64,000 nt of DNA from Septoria linicola (Eukaryota > Ascomycota > Dothideomycetes > Mycosphaerellales > Mycosphaerellaceae), in the NCBI GenBank assembly GCA_024114885.1, contig CP099431.1, positions 248,001-312,000 of the forward strand, written 5' to 3'. Under the pieces are notes generated by a model, which saw only the letters and a list, made by a program, of their open reading frames with translations, did no database searches and was not told the DNA's origin. Positions within the stretch are counted from its first letter, which is position 1; the number at the start of each line of letters is the position of its first letter. Made by a program: the position numbers and the translations under genes. Below are positions 58,801 through 64,000 of this stretch, one piece after another.

Positions 58801-61571
58801 TATTAGTTTATTACTCCTTACCTACTAAGGCTATACTCTTATATCTATATATACTATAGCTCTATATCCCTATACTTTAAGGTAGGAGACTATTAGTTTA
58901 ATCCTATTAAAAGCTTTATTAGGTAAGAGCTTGAATCTCTTAATATTAGGTTTATTTAGAAGCTTGTTCCTTATATATATCTATACTTTAAGGGCTTCTA
59001 GCTAAAACTTAATAGGTATCTTACTTTCTTTAAGTATTGCTCTAATAGAGGCCTCTAATATTTAGATAGACCTCTTAACTACTCTATTCTAGAGTAAATT
59101 ATAGGCCTTAGTTAGCTTAAGAGTAATTCTAAAGTCCTTCTCCTACTATTTAATTAAAGTAGTAATCTCTCTAGTATTATTAGCTCTTATAGACTTGAGG
59201 AGTACTACTAACTGCCTTTCTACCTTAATCCTCTAGTTCTAAAGAGTAGTTAGTATATCTAATCTAGCTTTAAGTAGAAATGCCTATTTCTTTCTTAAAA
59301 AATTATTAATAATCTTAAGCTACTATATAAAACCTTTTACTAATAATAGTAATAGTTTATAAATATCTACTAATATAAGAGCTAATCTTTTAGGTCTTCT
59401 CTTAATAGACTTGCCTAGGTGTTTCTTTATCTTACCTATTATATAGATCCTATACTTATACTCTTCCTAGTTAGGAATTAGAATCCTTTCCTTTAGGTTA
59501 GTAACTTTATAAAGGTTTGAGAGTAACCCTCTTCTAAAGTATATAAATCTTCTATACTATAGCTCCTACTATTTTAGATCCTTCTCTAATAGGGTAGTAT
59601 AGGTACTATTAACCTCTATAGGATTATATAGTAAGTAATATAACTTTTCCTATAGAAGAGGTAATATCTTACTAATAAATAGAACACCTCTAACTAGCTT
59701 AGTCTTTATAACTATTTAGCTATCTAGGGAGGTAAGAGTGAAATTAGGCTTCTAGACTCTAAATTACTTACTAAACTAATCCTATAATATAAGATTTACT
59801 CTAAGATTAGGAACAAATAGTACTCTATTAAGTAGAACTTCTCCTCCTAAGATTCTCTTTATCTATACTAGCCTAGAGTAGGTTATATAGAGGTATCCTC
59901 CTCCTACCTTAATCTATACTTTCTTCCTTAGTAGCTTTACTAATCTAAAGAAGGATAGTTAGTTAGTTATATAGGATAAGGTATAGAAATCTAAGAGCTA
60001 TTCTTAGAGTAATAACTTGCCTTTAGCCTTAATTATAGAATAGGCTAACTTATCTTAGTTATTATCTTCTAATAGGGAATTATTATTACTTCTAGAACTA
60101 GAGTAAGTTCTAGAATTAGAACTAGAACTAGACTCCTAGGCTAAAAATCCTTTCTTTAGAAGCTTTCTAGACTTTTCTATTCTCTAAAGCTACTTACCTA
60201 TTTTCTAGATAACCTTCTTTAGCTTATTATATAATAATAACTTATAGACAGCTTTCTTAATATGTCTAGTATTCTTTAGTAAAGAGGATCTTCTAACCCT
60301 CTCTCTAAGGAATAATCCCTAAGGGTCCTTCTAGTTCTTAATACTATTTCTCTACTAGGATAGTTTCTTAGTAGTAGGAAGGTTAGGACAATCCTTTAAC
60401 TAGTACTTCCCTTTCTTATAGAGCTAGTATATTAGTAGAGACTTTCCTTAGTAGGGCTACCTAGAATAGAGTATAGCTAAACCTATATCTATCTTATCTA
60501 GATTGTCTCTTACCTCTTAGGACTTAAGTAGAAGGAGAATAGTGTCTATATCTAAGAATAGTTAGGTTATAATAGCATCCTTAGCTACTTAGTATAATAT
60601 AGGTAGAGACTATAGGAGATATTTTAGCCTTTTCTCTTAGCTCTAGTAGTAAGCTTCCTAAGGATTAATCTTAGTAATCCTCTTACCTAGGCCTCTAAGG
60701 TATCTCTATACTTCCCTAATTGTCTTATTAGATAATATCCTAAATATAATAAACTACTTAATTAGACCTATAGTATAGGACTTCAGGACTCTATTATACT
60801 TATTCTAGAGAATTACCTATATCTTAGCTACTAGTATAGTAATATACTATATCTCTAGCTCTATCTTATTATCTTTACTAATACTATATCTAATACTAAA
60901 CCTATATACTATATTGTCTTTTAAGAAGTATTAATTCTAAGTAATATATATCTAGAGGCTAGTATCCTACTAAACTATACATATGTTCCCTCTAATAATT
61001 AGTTAGCTAATTGCCTAGAACTAGTCCTTTCCTTCTAGCTTGTCTGTCTATAGCTTAAACTATCTCTTCTAGTTAGTTCTGTCTAGGATTAGAATCCTTT
61101 AGCTCTTCTTGTCCTCTTAGTCTATTATAGAAATAGGTAAATAGAATAAATAATTAGTAGAATACTTTAGACTAGCTAAGGATTCTAGAGAAGAGTAATT
61201 TCTTATAGTAGAGAGACTAGCTCTAAGGGATAGGGATTCCTCGTATTTAGGAAATTACTAAGACTTAGATCTTTCTCTCTTAGTAGAGTTTCTATTACTA
61301 GGTAGTAGGAAGGCTAGGTAGCCTCTTCTAACTCTAGTAATACTAGGTGTAATAGTAGAGAACTAGGTAGGTATTAATAAAGTAGAAATATACTACTATC
61401 TTATAGAGATCTTTACTAACTTGTATACTACTAGGTGCAAACTAGCTTCGTTAGTAATATAGTTAGGGAAACTTCTAGGCCCTAAATGTTTTCTATAAAC
61501 TATAAGGGATACAAGTAACCTATACTAACATAGGTTACTCCTATTTAGTATATAAACCTAGGCTTATAACC

Positions 61572-61848
61572 TATTAAAAGTAGAGAGCGTATTATATACT
61601 ATATAATATTAAGGAGGGTATAGCGTAGTAAAGAAGAATAGGGGATTAATCTTAAACTAACTTATATATATAGTATAGTAGTAATATGCTAGGAACTAAA
61701 TACAAAGTTAATTAAGTTAGTTATCTAAGAAGAGAAGAAAGAGAAGCAAGATATACCTCTTGCTAAGCCTTAGGTAGATGCCTTAGGTATCTAGAACTAT
61801 ACTCAAATGTCTATGTCTAGACTAACTATCTAGGATATATTCTTAATA
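61572..61848 (-). repeat. 5' LTR of copia E
   Basis: 277 bp partner of 55552-55828, both ends RIP-mutated to TA. Followed by TAGTA and gypsy integrase sequence. Confidence 0.92.
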
Positions 61849-64000
61849 TAGTAAACTTATCTACTAACTTCTTTAAAGGAACCTTTAATCGTAGGTTCTT
61901 TATCGATAGTAAGACTATATCGCCGATCTTATATTCCTTAGCCTAATATCTATTATTAAAGTACCTAGCCTACGCCTCGCTTACTTCTCGCTAGCGTTTA
62001 CTTAGCGTCTTATAGTTCTTCTTTAATCTTTCTATAGCTTCCTTAGTAGCTAGTACCTCTCTTTTAGGAAGCGCGCTCTAAGCTTCTCGCCTACTCGTTA
62101 CTAGCTCTAGATTAAAACTATATAGCGCTATAAATAGTAACATTTTCAATATCGTATACGTACTATTATTATATACGAACTCGGCTTATACTAATAGGTC
62201 TACCTAGTTATCTTACTACTCTACGTAGTAGATACGTAGGTAAGTCTCAAGCGTCTAATTCGCTCTTTTAGTTTACCTATCCGTCTACGGATAGAACGCT
62301 ATACTTAGCTTATACTTTATATACGCCTCGTAGTAGAAGTTAGACTAAAACTAACTCGTAAATATAGACCCTCTATCGCTAATAATACTTATAGGCATAC
62401 TATAATACCTAATTACTTCTAATATTAAGACTCCTATAAGGTTACTACTCGTATACCTCTTTATAGTTAGGACAAAGATAACTATCTTTATATATCGGTC
62501 GATAATAACTAGAATCGTATTATATACGTATACTCCTTACTTACTTAGTAGAAGGTCTATAATAAAATCCTAAGTTAATTCTTAGAATAGACGATCCGGT
62601 ATAGGTAGCGTAGTTAGCTCGCTATATAGTCGATAGCGACGCGCCTTTACCTTCTAGTAACTCCTATAGGATTCTACGTATTATACGATATCCTTAGTTA
62701 TTTCTAGCTACTAGTACTTCCTTCGTACTAGCGAGATAGTCTTGTCCTTACTAAAATAGCCTATAAGGGTATTATCGTAATATATACGAATTACCTACGT
62801 CTATAAGGCGTAGTTCTTAGGTACGTATAGTAAATCGTCTACCTAGAGGTTTCTCTCTCTTATAGTATATTACTCGAACTAGCCGCTATTACTTATCGCT
62901 TACGAGTATACTACGCTTGTACTTAGCTTAGCCTATACTAGCGCGCGAGTATATCTAAGGATTAAGTCTAAGATATTTACGTACGGCTCTTCGCTCTTAG
63001 CGATTATACCTACTACTTATATAGGCGTTAAGAACTACTACTACGGGTTAGAGTTAGTACTTCTCTCTATCGAAGAATACTATTCTTTATAAGTCGTATA
63101 GATACGAGCTACGAGTAGTCCGTCTACGTCTCTTATACTCTAATTATCCTATAGCTATAACTTAGTCTATAGGGTAGGTAGTAGGTTAGTTACCTCTACT
63201 ACCTCCTTAGCGTAATCGCTACGCCTCGACGGCGCGTCGGCTAGGTTTCGCTTACTCGCCTAGTACGTTATAACAAAGTCGAATAAGGCTAGGAATATAG
63301 CCTAATAGGCTTACCTACTAGTTAACTTCTTTACGCCTATAAACCTATAAAGGTTAGTATAGTCGACTAGTACGTCGATCGTATATAGAGCGCCTTCGAG
63401 GTATAGCCTCTACGCTTTAAAAGCCTTAACTACTATAAGAAGCTCCTTATCGTATACCTCGTAATTATACTCTATAGCGATTATCTTCCTAGATATAAAT
63501 ATAATAGAGTACTATTTAGACCCGAAGAGTTAGCTAAGGATTATAGTAATTACGTAATTAGAGGCGTCGCTTTCGATACGCGACCTAAGCGTAGAGTCGA
63601 AGTACCTTAGTAGTAGTACTATAGAAAAACGCTTTTTTAACTTAGTAAACGCCTACTCCTCTCGTACGGTCTACTTGAGTAGGCTAGGCTTCTTACCTAC
63701 TACGGCGCTCTTAGATAACGCTATAAGTAGAGATACTACTCTAGAGTATTTAAAAATAAAACGCTAGTAGAAGTTAGTAAACCTAAGGAAGGATTAAACC
63801 TCTACGAGCGTTATAGGCGTTAGCTACGCCGCGATTACGTCTATCCTACGTAGATCTATCGTAACCCCTCCGGTAGTTACTATAAAGCCTAGGAAATCGA
63901 CTTCCTTCTACTAGAATTTATACTTCGCTCTTTAAGTATAGAGTCTAAACTTCCTAAGACGTATAAGTACATCGTATACGTCGTATACGTAGTCTACGCG
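61849..64000 (-). mobile_element. Gypsy element G, pol part (integrase, RNase H, reverse transcriptase end)
   Basis: Minus-strand Ty3/gypsy pol continuing past the window end. Integrase sequence runs from 61849 to about 63200. At about 63240-63600, with RIP stops ignored, the RNase H region reads E-S-D-A-S-N-Y-V-I, then I-E-Y-N-Y-E-V-Y-D-K-E-L-L-A-V-V, followed by the N-L-A-D-A-P-S-R-R motif that closes it. Reverse transcriptase thumb (K-L-K-K-R-F) follows beyond about 63630. All frames carry RIP stops. Confidence 0.8.

Larger units (their letters stand above)
55552..61848 (-). mobile_element. Copia element E, full-length
   Basis: Complete 6297-bp copy of the same copia family as A, B and F, minus strand, with 277-bp LTRs and a perfect 5-bp target duplication TAGTA (55547-55551 and 61849-61853). 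Inserted in the integrase region of gypsy G. RIP load is intermediate between B and A. The reverse transcriptase motif reads Y-I-N-N, so it is dead. The primer site next to the 5' LTR again reads GGTTATAAGCC. Confidence 0.92.

Overview
The window reads as nuclear DNA of a filamentous ascomycete (Pezizomycotina; a Dothideomycete-like plant- or rock-associated fungus is my guess, not shown). Two things point there: long stretches in which CpA and TpG have been almost completely turned into TpA, which is the footprint of repeat-induced point mutation (RIP), and genes with short introns (about 46-79 bases) carrying GT...CTGAC/CTAAC...AG signals. I see no tRNA, rRNA, CRISPR or bacterial-type operon.

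Layout: (1) 1-30.6 kb is a nest of RIP-degraded LTR retrotransposons. An old Ty1/copia element (A, minus strand, running in from the left) is split by a 13.2-kb Ty3/gypsy element (C, 3549-16743, 4-bp target duplication CTAG) and by a younger copia copy (B, 17236-23532, target duplication GTTCT). A itself lies in the integrase region of a chromodomain gypsy element (D, plus strand, 24397-26453). Next come a truncated copia copy (F, 26454-28376) and a RIP-ruined unidentified segment. (2) 30.65-52.26 kb is a non-RIP, GC-balanced island with about a dozen supportable genes and several weaker ones. (3) 52.27-64 kb is again RIP-degraded: a second copy of the D-type gypsy element (G, minus strand) interrupted by a full-length copia element (E, 55552-61848, target duplication TAGTA). 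The 3' parts of D and G form about 2-kb inverted arms on either side of the island.

None of the island genes falls into a family I can name. Spliced models I could build by frame and splice-signal matching are 33142-33712 (-), 35198-37253 (+, 660 aa), 41786-42460 (+, 205 aa), 49517-50477 (+, 298 aa) and 50540-51236 (-, 205 aa). Single-exon genes are 37501-37905 (-, SAP-like motif plus a membrane segment), 38531-39985 (+), 40349-41308 (-, coiled coil), 42740-44209 (+, membrane protein with five N-glycosylation sequons) and 44972-46444 (+). At least four of these carry predicted membrane segments, so the island looks like an accessory block of orphan, membrane-oriented proteins rather than housekeeping DNA. 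The last gene (51235-52216) changes frame at least twice and stops at the edge of the right-hand transposon block.

The least explained material is in the transposons: element C has about 4.7 kb between pol and its 3' LTR with long coding-like stretches, and the D/G gypsy family carries a coding-like block antisense to pol downstream of the chromodomain. All domain names come from reading translations by eye; no search or calculation was run.
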